DNA of 64,000 bases from Asparagus officinalis (lineage: Eukaryota > Streptophyta > Magnoliopsida > Asparagales > Asparagaceae): positions 59,424,332 through 59,488,331 of the forward strand of contig NC_033795.1 of the NCBI RefSeq assembly GCF_001876935.1, written 5' to 3'. Under the pieces are notes generated by a model. That model had not been told where the DNA came from and did no database searches. It saw only the letters and a list, made by a program, of their open reading frames with translations. Shown here piece after piece: positions 43,911 through 55,807 of this stretch (its first letter is position 1; every line of letters starts with the position of its first letter). A program made the translations under genes and the position numbers.

Positions 43911-46900
43911 GAACTCTGTGATGTCAAACTATCTCCCGAATGAAGATTCTCGCATAAGTCTCGACGGTATAGGTAGTACTTATTGGTATGAAATACGCTG
44001 ACTTTGTCAACAGATCAATTACCACCCAAATAGAATCGCTCCCCTTCTTCGACTTTGATAACCCTACTATGAAATCCATGGAGATATCTGTCCATTTCTA
44101 CTTAGGAATGGGTAAGGGTTGTAAGGTTCCTGCGGGTCTTTGGTATTCTGCCTTCATCTTTTGGCAGGTAAAGCATCTAGCAACATATTCTACTATCTCT
44201 CTGTGCATACTGCTCCACCAAAATTGTCTCCTCAGGTCCTTGTACATTTTTGTTGTGCCTGGATGCACTGTATATCTGGTACAATGTGCTTCATCAAACA
44301 ACTATCTCTTCAGCTCTGCATTAGCCGGCATAACTAATCGGCCCTTCATCCGAAGGCCTCCATCTGTCCTAACGGTCTAATCCGCTTTGGTTTCTTTAGT
44401 AATCTCATCCTTCCGGTTTTGTATCCAATAGTGTTCTAGTTGAGCTCTAACCACCCTATCACACCAAGATGGCTGTACTGACATAGCTCCCAAAAATATG
44501 TTGGTTCCGCCAATCTCTGGCCTAAAATCAAACTGACTAAGTGTATGAAGATCTCGATACAATGAGTACCTCAAAGTCATAATCTGACGTTGACGCTTCC
44601 TGCTCAAAGCGTCTACTATGACGTTCGCCTTTCCTGGATGGTACTGAATCACGAACTCGTAATCCTTGATAAACTCAACCCATCGTCGTTGCCTCTGATT
44701 GAGTTCCTTCTAAGAGAATAGATATTTCAGACTCTGGTGGTCTGTGAATAACTCAAACTGTACTCCATACAGGTAATGTCTTTATGTCTTTAATGTGAAG
44801 ACCACTGATGCCAACTCTAAGTCGTGTGTGGGGTAGTTCTGCTCATGTGTCCTCAACTACCGTGAGATATATGCCACTACCCTCTAGGTCTGCATCAAAA
44901 CGCCTTCTAGACCCGCTAACGATGCATCCGTGTAGACAACAAATGTCCTATCACTACTCGGAATTGTCAACATCGGCACTATAGTCAACTTGGCCTTTAA
45001 TGTCTCAAAGGCCTCCTGGCACTCTGTGCTCCAAACAAACTATACACCCTTTTTTGTAAGTCATGTAAGCGGCAATGCAATCTTCAAGAAGTCCTGAATG
45101 AACTTCCTGTAATAATCGGTCAAACCCAAGAAACTACGAATCTCTGTAACTGTGGTCGGCGACTCCCAATCAAGTACTGTCGCAACCTTAACGGGATCCA
45201 CTGTAATGCCCTCTCTGCTAATGACATGGCTAAGAAATCTAACCTCAGATAGCCCAAATTCGCACTTGCTGAACTTGGCAAATAACTGGTGCTTCCGTAG
45301 AGTCTGCAAAGCTAGTCGAAGATGATGCTCGTGTTCTGCCTCCGACCTCAAATAAATGAGAATATCATCAATAAATAATATCACAAAGTGATCCAAATAT
45401 GGACGGAAAACCCGATTCATCAAATCCATGAATACTGTAGGTGAATTGGTCAGCCCAAATGGCATGACGAGAAACTCGAATGACCTATATCGAGTCGGAA
45501 AGGTGGTTTTGGGAATATCCATCTCCCTAACCCGCAATTGATGATAACCAGAACGAAGATCAATCTTCGAGAAGTGTTGCGCTCCCTCCAACTAGTTGAA
45601 CAAGTCATCAATCCTCGGTAACGGATACATGTTCTAGATAGTAACCTTATTTAACTCCCGATAATCAATGTACAATCACATACTATCGTCCTTTTTCTTC
45701 ACGAAAAGGACTAGTGCACCCCACGGAGAATGGCTCTGTCGAATAAAACCATAGGATAAAAGCTCATCTAACTAGGTCTGTAGCTCTCTCATCTCAGCCG
45801 GCGCCATACGATAAGGTGCTCGGGAAATCAGTGTCGTACCTGGCTACAACTTAATGCAAAACTCAACCTCTCTCACTAAAGGTAATCCTGGTATGTCCTA
45901 AAAGACATCCGGATACTCGGAGACTACTCGTGTCTCGCTCAAATCGGTATCTATATCCCGCAACAACACCTCCTCGACGTATGCTAGGAAAGACTCTACA
46001 AACTGGTTGCCCTGTGAGGTCGTTACGATCAACTCTGACCCATCTGATGCCCGCAAGATGACTGTTTTAGCGAAATATTCGATACTAACGTGGTATGATG
46101 AAAGCCAATCCATACCAAGAATGACGTCAAAATCCAACATCCGTAAAACAATCAAGTCTATGATGAACTCAGATTCATCTAAACTGACAATACATCTCCT
46201 GCAAACACTCTCTAATAGGGACACCTCCCCGAGAGGAGTAGAAACTGTTAATGGAACATCTAAGAGATGTGCAACTAAATGAAGCCTATCCATAAAGGTA
46301 TGAGATATAAAAGAATGTGATGCTCCTGAATCAAACAAGATTCGAGCTGGAACAAAATTCACAAGAAAGATACCTTCCACTATTGCTCCACTCACACCAT
46401 GATCACGTGGTACGATTGCATAGACCCTACCGGTGGTTGGCACCTGCTGCGCTACTGGCTGTGGAACATACGGGTCCATCTGACCCTGAGGAATCTCCTA
46501 AATTACACGGATCTGACCTGCTGACCCCTTAATCCTAGGAACGGTAGATGGTGCCTCTATCATCTGCTACTGGTGGTCATAACCGTGACCCTACTACTGC
46601 TGGCCATGACCATGGTTCTGCTCTTGTTCGTGTCTTCATCCCTATTGCTGGCCCTGGCCTCGGCCCTGCTGGCCCCTGCTGGTGCACTACGACAATCTCT
46701 GGTTTTATGCCCAATCTTGTTACAATTGTAACATGCACCCTGTATTTTGTGCTGTTGTAGCACTCTCTGATCATGTGGTGGTCCCCTTTGATCCTGCTAC
46801 TGGTGCTGAGAATTCTTGCCTCGCTACTGGGGTCCTCCAGGTCTAACGAACGGTCTCTTACCCTTACCCTTATCATTCTGCTACCCTGATTTAGAACCAC

Positions 46901-47721
46901 CGTCTCTAGTCTTCTGGAACATAACAGTCTCTGTCTCCTACAAAATAGCTGCATCAGCTACCTCACAAACTGTGTGAAACTTCCTAGATATGAGGTAACG
47001 ATGCAGGCTTGGGCGTAGCCCTGTAAGAAACATTTGTGCCTGTCGCTCCCCAGTCTGCCACATGCCCGTGAAACGAAGTAGGCTCATGAACTGACTCTTA
47101 TAATTTGCCACAAACATGTCTCCCTGCTCCAATCTGGTCAACTCAAGCTCTTTCCCGGTCTGAGCTGCGGAAGAGATGTACTGCTCGTCAAAAAAATAAA
47201 CAAAATCCTCCTATGAAAGTGTTATCCGCTGCTCGGGGTGAACTAAAGCTATACCATCCCTCGGCATCACCCTTTAGGCTGAAAGCAGCAAACCTCTTCC
47301 TTCCACTTGTGGGCTACCAGCGAATCTGATGATCCCTAAAATTCTGGTGCTCTCATCTTTTGGTACCTCTCGACTAGATGAAGCCAAGCCTCCTGCTCCG
47401 TGGCTCTACCTGTAACCGGTGGCGTGATTCCTGGTGTAACCTCTGGAGACTCCTCCGCGATGGGGAATGCTGGAAATATTGGTGGTGGAACTACAGGTGG
47501 TGGTGTGGCTGGCGGAATCTGGTTCGCCATCTGATCCTCAAGCGCTGCTAGCCTACCTGCTATCGGTGCCATAAGGTCTATAAGATACCGCGAAGCCTGC
47601 TGCGGCTCGCGTGGACCTTGATGCTACTCTGGTGGAGCCTGTTGCTGCTCAAGCTCTGGCTCAGCCTGTCTCTCTCTCTCTAAGTACGGGATCCCCTCTG
47701 TCCACGTCCTCGTCCGGCCAT
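43911..47721 (-). pseudogene. Decayed Ty3/gypsy (Tekay/Del-like) gag-pol, integrase truncated
   Basis: Read on the minus strand: gag from the ATG at 47721 (MAGRGRGQRG), with many stops; zinc knuckle CYNCNKIGHKTRDC (about 46730-46690); protease ILFDSGASHSFIS (about 46340-46300) in an open stretch 46479-45898; reverse transcriptase 45591-45061 with FSKIDLRSGYHQL and FIDD (about 45375); RNase H decayed; integrase finger with CFTCQK (about 44150) and the first catalytic aspartate in MDFIVGL (about 44085). It then stops at 43911, where a Tat LTR is inserted, so the second D and the E are missing. The sequence style fits the chromovirus Tekay/Del group; no chromodomain can be checked because that end is lost. 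Numerous TAG/TAA stops indicate age. Confidence 0.9.
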
Positions 47722-47995
47722 TTATACATTTATAAGACACAGTAATGAGACCTCTGGCAATAGCATATATATCACATAGCAATAATCAAATCGTATCATA
47801 GTTTATTCATGCAATTACTTTATAATTAAAGTAATATTGTAGTCATAATATAAAAAATTTGAAATTTTCGAGATATATACATATATCGTCCTCACTCATT
47901 CTAGGAATTCCTTACGAACTAAATACATGAATCCTAAGAAACTCTATTCTAGCTCCACGACTCGACACATGATGATCCTAAGGATACTGGACCTA
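47722..47995 (-). other. Leader of the gypsy element
   Basis: AT-rich, non-coding stretch between the primer site and gag. Confidence 0.6.
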
Positions 47996-48009
47996 GAGCT
48001 CTGATACCA
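47996..48009 (-). promoter_or_regulatory. Primer binding site (tRNA-iMet type) of the gypsy element
   Basis: The minus strand reads TGGTATCAGAGCTC two bases after the LTR end CGTCACA. Confidence 0.9.
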
Positions 48010-48011
48010 AC

Positions 48012-48809
48012 TGTGACGCTCCTATTTTCACAAATGGCTACAGTCTAAGATGAACCCAGAGATGTCAAACCTGCCATGCACCCACACTGTGCAATAACAA
48101 ATTTCACCAATCACAGTAATATCCTCTAGTGGAATCAAAAATAAAGTGCAGGTACAATACAGGCAAAACGAAGATATTAAACACAGTAGACATGATGTAG
48201 AAAGATAAATCTTATAAATGAACTTATGCCTCAACCAGCAAGTCTGAAATACATCTGATGACTGAAAGAAAATGTCTCATCACAAACTAAATAGAATAAA
48301 TAGAAATCATACTAAGGCTCACAGCCTTTACAAGAAGAAAATAAACTCTAATTTCTGAATGTGAAAGTCAACATAGTGGAGTCTGAAGGTGACTATGCTG
48401 GAAAGCCATCAACCTGCGGCTCTCCGAAGCTCTGAACTGCCTGAAAAGAAAATTAAAACAAAAAGAGTAACAACAAAAGCGTCAGAGCGCTACAGCAAGA
48501 TCACTTTCATCCGCCTCTAGGGCAAGGACTGCTAGATGTAGTGGAGGCTCATCTATTAAGCATAGTCTACCTACATCATTTTCCTCATATCTAATAGTAT
48601 TAATACTTAGAAATCTACAACACGAGACGTAATACGTCGAGCGAAATAATCCAAACAAGGAAACCCTCATGTATATACCATATGTCTCAGACGGTAGATA
48701 CCTGAATATCAATACCGAACTATGAAAAGAAACATCACTAGAAAATAAAACACTATAATAGACATCAACATAAAATTCTCATGTACATCACAAGAGTAAG
48801 GTATCTCAG

Positions 48810-48847
<38 letters not shown>
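48012..48847 (-). mobile_element. Tekay-like 5' LTR, partial
   Basis: On the minus strand it ends GGAGCGTCACA at 48012. It aligns with the reverse complement of the plus-strand LTR end at 59519 (GGCAGGTTTGACA...GACTGTAGCC) and, near 48617-48720, with 61630-61850. Its upstream part is lost in the gap. Confidence 0.75.
48816..48847. repeat. (AT)n microsatellite at a gap edge
   Basis: At least 16 AT/TA units run into the N gap. Confidence 0.9.
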
Positions 48848-49847
48848 NNNNNNNNNNNNNNNNNNNNNNNNNNNNNNNNNNNNNNNNNNNNNNNNNNNNN
48901 NNNNNNNNNNNNNNNNNNNNNNNNNNNNNNNNNNNNNNNNNNNNNNNNNNNNNNNNNNNNNNNNNNNNNNNNNNNNNNNNNNNNNNNNNNNNNNNNNNNN
49001 NNNNNNNNNNNNNNNNNNNNNNNNNNNNNNNNNNNNNNNNNNNNNNNNNNNNNNNNNNNNNNNNNNNNNNNNNNNNNNNNNNNNNNNNNNNNNNNNNNNN
49101 NNNNNNNNNNNNNNNNNNNNNNNNNNNNNNNNNNNNNNNNNNNNNNNNNNNNNNNNNNNNNNNNNNNNNNNNNNNNNNNNNNNNNNNNNNNNNNNNNNNN
49201 NNNNNNNNNNNNNNNNNNNNNNNNNNNNNNNNNNNNNNNNNNNNNNNNNNNNNNNNNNNNNNNNNNNNNNNNNNNNNNNNNNNNNNNNNNNNNNNNNNNN
49301 NNNNNNNNNNNNNNNNNNNNNNNNNNNNNNNNNNNNNNNNNNNNNNNNNNNNNNNNNNNNNNNNNNNNNNNNNNNNNNNNNNNNNNNNNNNNNNNNNNNN
49401 NNNNNNNNNNNNNNNNNNNNNNNNNNNNNNNNNNNNNNNNNNNNNNNNNNNNNNNNNNNNNNNNNNNNNNNNNNNNNNNNNNNNNNNNNNNNNNNNNNNN
49501 NNNNNNNNNNNNNNNNNNNNNNNNNNNNNNNNNNNNNNNNNNNNNNNNNNNNNNNNNNNNNNNNNNNNNNNNNNNNNNNNNNNNNNNNNNNNNNNNNNNN
49601 NNNNNNNNNNNNNNNNNNNNNNNNNNNNNNNNNNNNNNNNNNNNNNNNNNNNNNNNNNNNNNNNNNNNNNNNNNNNNNNNNNNNNNNNNNNNNNNNNNNN
49701 NNNNNNNNNNNNNNNNNNNNNNNNNNNNNNNNNNNNNNNNNNNNNNNNNNNNNNNNNNNNNNNNNNNNNNNNNNNNNNNNNNNNNNNNNNNNNNNNNNNN
49801 NNNNNNNNNNNNNNNNNNNNNNNNNNNNNNNNNNNNNNNNNNNNNNN
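48848..49847. other. Assembly gap (1000 N)
   Basis: Exactly 1000 N. About 1.3 kb of the following LTR is missing compared with its partner at 53427, so the true gap is probably larger than 1000 bp. Confidence 0.98.
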
Positions 49848-50897
49848 AAACTAACCAAGAGGGTTTTTAATCAAGTTTAATAAAGTTTTTAACAAGGGTT
49901 TTAGTTTGGTTTAAGTGTGTTTAAAAAGCTTTTAAGCAAATTGAGAGTTTGTTTTTGTGATTCAATTCTACAAGAGCTTGAGGAGATCATCTATTGGTGT
50001 TTGGGCATCCAACTCTTCTCCCTCCACTCTTGATATATTGAGAAGTTTTCTAAACTCTATTTCTAGCTTTTTTATATATTTGATTATCATTGTTATTAAG
50101 CTAGAACTACATTGAGTTTAGTTTTGATTTATATCTCTTTGTTCACACACAACCTTTTGAGCTTATTGTATTTACATTCATAGTATAATTTTGGGTTGTG
50201 AGATTAGTGACTTAGAGTTGTGCTTAATTGAGTTCTCACCTTGTTTAGAGAACAAATCATTTGATTTATATTGTGCTTATTGTGAGGATTCACTTGTAAT
50301 ACACTTGTACACCGAGAGAAGTGTGTGGTGAGAGACGGGGTCGAATCCAAGAGGAGTGGCGTCGGTTGACGTGCCTAGGGAGAGGTTGTAACCGAGCACT
50401 TGAGGAGGAGGACACGGGCTAGGACCAACACTTAGTGTGTGAGGTGTGATTACATAGTGATTGTATTGTGAGGTGTAAACGTTGTTCGGGTGAACGTAGA
50501 AAACCCGGTTGTGATAGTGGAGATCTCCTCGAGGTGAGGAGCGGGGACGTAGGTCGTGGGGACCGAACCTCGTAAACATATCGTTTTGTTTGTGATTGCA
50601 TTGGCGTTCTTATTCTTGTTTTCATATCTTATATCGCCTTTGTGTATTGCTCATCATATTACCCTATCACTTGTGTAGATTGTTTATTTTACCCTTGTGT
50701 TAGTTCATATATCCTTGCTCATATATTTGTAATATCTCATTGATAGGATATATTCATTTGTTCATATTGCTTATCCTAGCTTACGTATCTTGTTGTATTT
50801 TATACTTGCTAGGATAACTTATTAATTAGTTTTAATTGGCATTTAATCGGATTAGATTAGCATAAGACCCTAATCACCCCCCCTCTAGGGTCTAACA
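49848..50897 (+). mobile_element. Sirevirus-like 5' LTR, 3' part
   Basis: Matches about 54770-55807 of the 3' LTR, including GTGTGTGGTGAGAGAC, CTTGAGGAGGAGGACACGGG and the end CCCCTCTAGGGTCTAACA. The upstream part is in the gap. Two bases separate it from the primer site. Confidence 0.9.
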
Positions 50898-50899
50898 AT

Positions 50900-50911
50900 T
50901 GGTATCAGAGC
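50900..50911 (+). promoter_or_regulatory. Primer binding site (tRNA-iMet type)
   Basis: TGGTATCAGAGC, two bases after the LTR end TCTAACA. Confidence 0.92.
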
Positions 50912-50984
50912 TTGGTGCTCTTTGATTTAAGGACTAACCGCCTTGAGTTAAAGATCCAAGTTATCTTTTTGTGCTAATCTAGTT

Positions 50985-52475
50985 ATGATTGCATTTGTCT
51001 TGCTTGCATATGTTCATATATATATCTTGAATATGAATGTATTTTGTTTAGGCTATAAATCTAATGTTGCTTCTAAATTTATTAATTTTCCCTATGCACA
51101 ATGGGCTTCTAGATTTAAACTATTTGTTGAATCTAGAAATATTGACTTATGGAAAATTATTGATTGTGCTTATATTGTGCCCACATTGGAGAAATCCAAG
51201 TGGAGCGATCATGATAAGAAAATGTTTTCAATGAACAAGCTTTTGTTAGAATTTTTGCTTAATGCTTTTGACTCATCCTTTTCTAACAAATTTGTTCATT
51301 TTGATAGTGCTTACAATTTATGGAAATTCATAGAAGCACATCAAGGAAACATGGAGAAAATCCGACGTAGTTTGGAGGATTGTTCTTCAAGTGAGTGTGG
51401 AGCATCATCATGCACACGGCCACTAGGCGATAGCCCTAGTGTGGTAAGCGATTCGGAATCCGAAAGTGATATATCCATCAATGAACTCGCTTGTGCATAT
51501 GAGAAATTATTGCATGCCTATACAAAATTACAAAATAATTTTATTGATCTTAAAAGCAAGCATGTTGGTTTAAAATCCGATCATGAGAAGCTAGTTTTTA
51601 ATTTTGATATTATTTCTCAAGAAAATGTTGCTCTTAAAGAAATTAATGATATGTTAAAATTGGAAAATGAAAAATTGACTTCATCTATATCTAGCTTAAC
51701 TCATGCTAATAATGATGCCATGATAGAAGTAGAAACTATTAGAAATGAGTTTAATTCTTTTAGAAATGATAATGTTTCATCTACTTCTATTTCCTATACA
51801 TGTATGCAAAATGTTGAGTTGAGTCAAGTTAAACATCGCATATCTTGTTTAGATTCAACCTTAAAAACATGTATGGTAAACCATGATAAGCTTATGAACA
51901 TGTGTGCTAAGTCTCATGCTACTACACCTAAACATATCACACATCATGCACACATGTATAGCAAAATTTATAAGTGCTCTATTTGTGGTCGTAAAGGCCA
52001 TTTATCTAAATTTTGTTATGATGCACAAAAATCTAAAAATTGTAATATCAATGCTTCTTGTGCATCTCATAAGGCTTCTTCATCACACACACATGTACAT
52101 GCACACACTCATAAAGTTCATCACAAGCATGCTCATGTGTATAGATGTGATCATTGTGGTAAATTTGGTCATTTGGCCAAATTTTGTTTTGATTTAAAGA
52201 AAGTTTCACATTTACAAAACAATTTTAAAAGACCATCCATGTTTGCAAATGTTTCTAATGTTTCCCGTGCACAACCGTTTGGTCAACATAAGCAAATGCT
52301 TCCTTTCCATTGTACTTATTGCAATCGGAAGGGTCATTTGAGTAATTTTTGTTATGACCGTGTTCGTGCACCATATGCGCCTAAGAGGGTTCATAACCCT
52401 AGGGCTTTGAGCTTTATTGATAGGGGTCATGTCCCTAAACAATCAGGCACCAAGAATGCTTGGGTGCCAAAATAA
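50985..52475 (+). CDS. gag: Sirevirus-like gag with three zinc knuckles
   Basis: 496 open codons. The start could be the ATG at 50985 or the one at 51033 (codon 17), which lies closer to the conserved part (SKFINFPYAQWASRFKLFVE). Residues about 25-125 form the copia gag region, including DLWKIID and FDSAYNLWKFIEAHQG. Residues about 165-300 are predicted coiled coil (KLQNNFIDLKSK; LKLENEKLTSSISSL). Three CX2CX4HX4C knuckles lie near residues 331, 388 and 443 (CSICGRKGHLSKFC, CDHCGKFGHLAKFC, CTYCNRKGHLSNFC), with a His-rich linker HTHVHAHTHKVHHKHAHV between the first two. The end GTKNAWVPK is where protease would follow in complete elements, but a stop occurs and no pol follows. The frame is intact, unlike other coding remnants here, suggesting recent function in a pol-less element. 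Confidence 0.88.
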   Translation: MIAFVLLAYVHIYILNMNVFCLGYKSNVASKFINFPYAQWASRFKLFVESRNIDLWKIIDCAYIVPTLEKSKWSDHDKKMFSMNKLLLEFLLNAFDSSFSNKFVHFDSAYNLWKFIEAHQGNMEKIRRSLEDCSSSECGASSCTRPLGDSPSVVSDSESESDISINELACAYEKLLHAYTKLQNNFIDLKSKHVGLKSDHEKLVFNFDIISQENVALKEINDMLKLENEKLTSSISSLTHANNDAMIEVETIRNEFNSFRNDNVSSTSISYTCMQNVELSQVKHRISCLDSTLKTCMVNHDKLMNMCAKSHATTPKHITHHAHMYSKIYKCSICGRKGHLSKFCYDAQKSKNCNINASCASHKASSSHTHVHAHTHKVHHKHAHVYRCDHCGKFGHLAKFCFDLKKVSHLQNNFKRPSMFANVSNVSRAQPFGQHKQMLPFHCTYCNRKGHLSNFCYDRVRAPYAPKRVHNPRALSFIDRGHVPKQSGTKNAWVPK

Positions 52476-53426
52476 TTTTTAAACCAAGAATTTTAGTGTT
52501 TTTATTTTTCTCTTTCTTGGTTTTGAAAAATGCATTTTAAACTTTTATGAAAACAATTCCTTTTATTGGCTAAATTCTTTTGTTTTCATGATCATTGGTT
52601 TTGCTTTAATGAGAGGTTTGCATTTATATAACCCTCCGGGTTTATTGGGTGTTTATTCCCAAATCATGTTTACCGAATGCTAGAATGATTATATGGGTTA
52701 GAACAAGCTTAAGAGCTTGATATATTGTTACCTCTCTTGAAATTCTTTTGTTAAAGATTTTGTTTTGATTTATTGCTTTGAATTCATTATATTTCACTTA
52801 TATGATGATATTTATATGTTTGTGCTTATGGATCATCTATTCGTGCCTTATAATGTATTCCATATGTGGTTTGATCAAATCCCACAAAGGAGATTCTATT
52901 TTTGATCAAACATGGGTTTTGGACTCAAATCTTGATTTATGATTTCTTTTGGTTGATTTGTTTTCATTTGAAAACTTTTTGCATGACTCTCATGTTCCTC
53001 TTCTTTGATTTCATAAATCTATTCTTTTATATGGTTTCTATATTTTTTGTGCTAATGAGACACTTCTTTCACATTGATATATTCATATGTGTTCTCATTG
53101 TATTTATGTATGTGAGTTGTGTTTAGCATATTTTCCATCTATGCTTGCTCACATATGTTTGCCATGATCTTCATTGCATATATTCTATATGGCTTTTTGA
53201 TAGGGGGAGCAATCCCTATATATATTCTTTTTATACTCACCTATGCTTATTGATAGGGGGAGCTTTCGCTCTCTTAATTCTTTTGTCCCCTTTTTGATGT
53301 TGTCAAAGGGGGAGAAATATTGTGAGTATACATTTATATGCATGTGTATTATCTTGTATATGTTCATTTCCTTCATGCATATATTCCTTTTTGTAAATTG
53401 TTTGTCATCATCAAAAAGGGGGAGAT
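52476..53426 (+). other. 3' non-coding region with repeated polypurine tracts
   Basis: T-rich sequence with no pol homology. Four GGGGGAG tracts occur: near 53203, 53257, 53309 and 53418. The last, AAAAAGGGGGAGATT, directly precedes the LTR. Multiplied polypurine tracts are known in Sireviruses. Confidence 0.8.
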
Positions 53427-55807
53427 TGTTGGCCTTCTTGTTTTGATGATGTTTAACAAACAATTTACCACTAATGTTGTTTGTCTAGTATTTGTATTTT
53501 CTTATTTATTATAGACAAACAACGTGGTTGGAGGATGGATGGAATAGAGCTTCAACGATCATATCCAAAGGAGGTTGGCGGAATGTCGGTGAAGCCTTGC
53601 TATTCAAAGTTCAAGATCCAAGTTCAAGCTTCATCCGCGAGATTACCAAGTAGAGCTTATTGAAGACCAATCAAGCTTGGGTAATTTAGTTTAGGATTTA
53701 TATTATGTGTGTTATATACTCTAAGCTCAATTATCTATACACACACATTTATTGGTTTCTTCGTATATATATAGTTATATATATATACACACAAGTTTTG
53801 GTTTTTATGTTTATAAATATGAAATTACATATTTCATATTTATTATTGTGATTTGGTTTAACTACTTAGATATGAAAAAAATATATTTTTATATACATAC
53901 TCATATGTTTCATTTTCTATTGTATTTGTAAAAATATTACATTCTTAGTTTTTGGACTTAACAATAATCATATACATATTTTATTAAGTCTACATAATCA
54001 TTGTACAAAGTTTCAAACCATGGTTTAGCCAAAATGTCAAAATTTTTTCACAATTAAGAAATGAAAATTGAAAATATATTTTTGTAACATGTTTGTTTTC
54101 ATGTTTATAAACATTTCGCAAAGTTTTATCAAGTTTGGAATTGATTTGTTATGTTTAAAGGAATTTACAAATTCACGTTTTCGTTCGTGCACATGTTCGT
54201 GCATGTTTTACAAAACTAATGAGTTTTTACAAATGGGAAGTGATATTTGAAATATTCTTTCTCTTACATGTTTATCTACATGTTTAGAAACTTTTCTCCA
54301 GTTTTTACTATTTTTGGAGTTGATTTACTGTTCCAATTTATTTTACAAAATCGTATATGTTAACAGTTTTTCAGAAACTGTAAATTTGTGTTAAAATATT
54401 TATTTCTCTCAACTAGAAACTGTATTTTTGTGTTCAAACATTTATTTCTCTCAACTGGGAAATGCTTTTTCAGAAATTCGTTTTCTGACATGTTATTCTA
54501 CATGTCTAGAACATTCCCACAACATTTCATAATTTTTGGAGTTCATTTACTATTTTAAATTGATTTTACAAAACAGCTGCGCACTATTACAGTAACTCCG
54601 GTCGACCGGAAATGTCTCTGGAACTTTTTCAGGTTTGTACAGTGCGAGCGGTCGACCGAAAAAAGGTCGGTCGACCGCCTAGCTCCCAAAATGCCCATAA
54701 CGGCTATTTTTTTGTATCCGTTGGGGGTTTTTGGCTGAGTTGTGAGAGGGTATAAATACCCCATTGCCTTCAAGTTTTAATATAATCTAAGAGAGTTTTA
54801 AAACAAGTTTAAGAAAGTTTTAATCAAGGGTTTAAGTTTGTTTTTAATGTTTGTTTAAAAAGCTTTTAAGCATTTACAAGAGTTTGGTTTGTGGAGCAAA
54901 TTTCACAAGAGCAAGTGGAGATCATCCTTGGTGTTTGAGCATTCATTCTTCTCCCTCTCTCTTGTCATCTATAGAGAAGTTTCTTTAAACTCAATTCTAG
55001 TATTTTATAAGTTTGTTCTTAATTTCATAAGCTAGATTTCATATTGCGTTTATATTGTTTTATCTCTTTGTTCACACACAACCTATTGAGCTTATTGTAT
55101 TTACATTCATAGTATAATTTAGGGTTGTGGGTTTGTGACTAAGAGTTGTGCTTAATTGAGTTCTCACCTTGTTAGAGAGAGAATAATCATTTGTCATATT
55201 GTGCCTAATTGTGAGGATTCACTTGTAATACACTTGTACACCGAGAGAAGTGTGTGGTGAGAGACAGGGTCGAATCCAAGAGGAGTGGCGTCGGTTGACG
55301 TGCCTAGGGAGAGGTTGTAACCGAGCACTTGAGGAGGAGGACACGGGCTAGGACCAACACTTAGTGTGTGAGGTGTGATTACATAGTGATTGTATTGTGA
55401 GGTGTAAACGTTGTTCGGGTGAACGTAGAAAACCCGGTTGTGATAGTGGAGATCTCCTCGAGGTGAGGAGCGGAGACGTAGGTCGTGGGGACCGAACTCC
55501 ATAATCATATCGTTTGTTTGTGATTGCATTGGCGCACTTCCTTTTATGTTCATATCTTATAGCGCCTTTGTATATTGCTTGTTGTTTATATTGCCCACTA
55601 TCTAGTTTAGATTGTTTACCATTGAGTTTATATATCATTGCACATACATTGCCTATATCTCTTTGTTAGGATATATCTTGTTGTTCATATTGCTTATCCT
55701 AGCTCATATACATTGTCGTATTTCATACTTGCTAGGATAACTTGTTAATTAGTTTTTAATTATTAGCATAAGACCCCCCCCCCCCCCCCCCCCTCTAGGG
55801 TCTAACA
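53427..55807 (+). mobile_element. Sirevirus-like 3' LTR (2381 bp)
   Basis: Begins TGTTGGCCTTCTTGTTTTG and ends AGGGTCTAACA. U3 has three GGTCGACC palindromes at 54598-54685, followed by TATAAATACC near 54751 (plus). A run of 20 C lies at 55774-55793. Right flank GATTT; the left flank is in the gap. Confidence 0.92.

Noticed and set aside
55194..55553. 119-codon minus frame, repeated at 50277-50579
   Set aside because: It lies inside Sirevirus-like LTRs in antisense; conserved only because the LTRs are copies.
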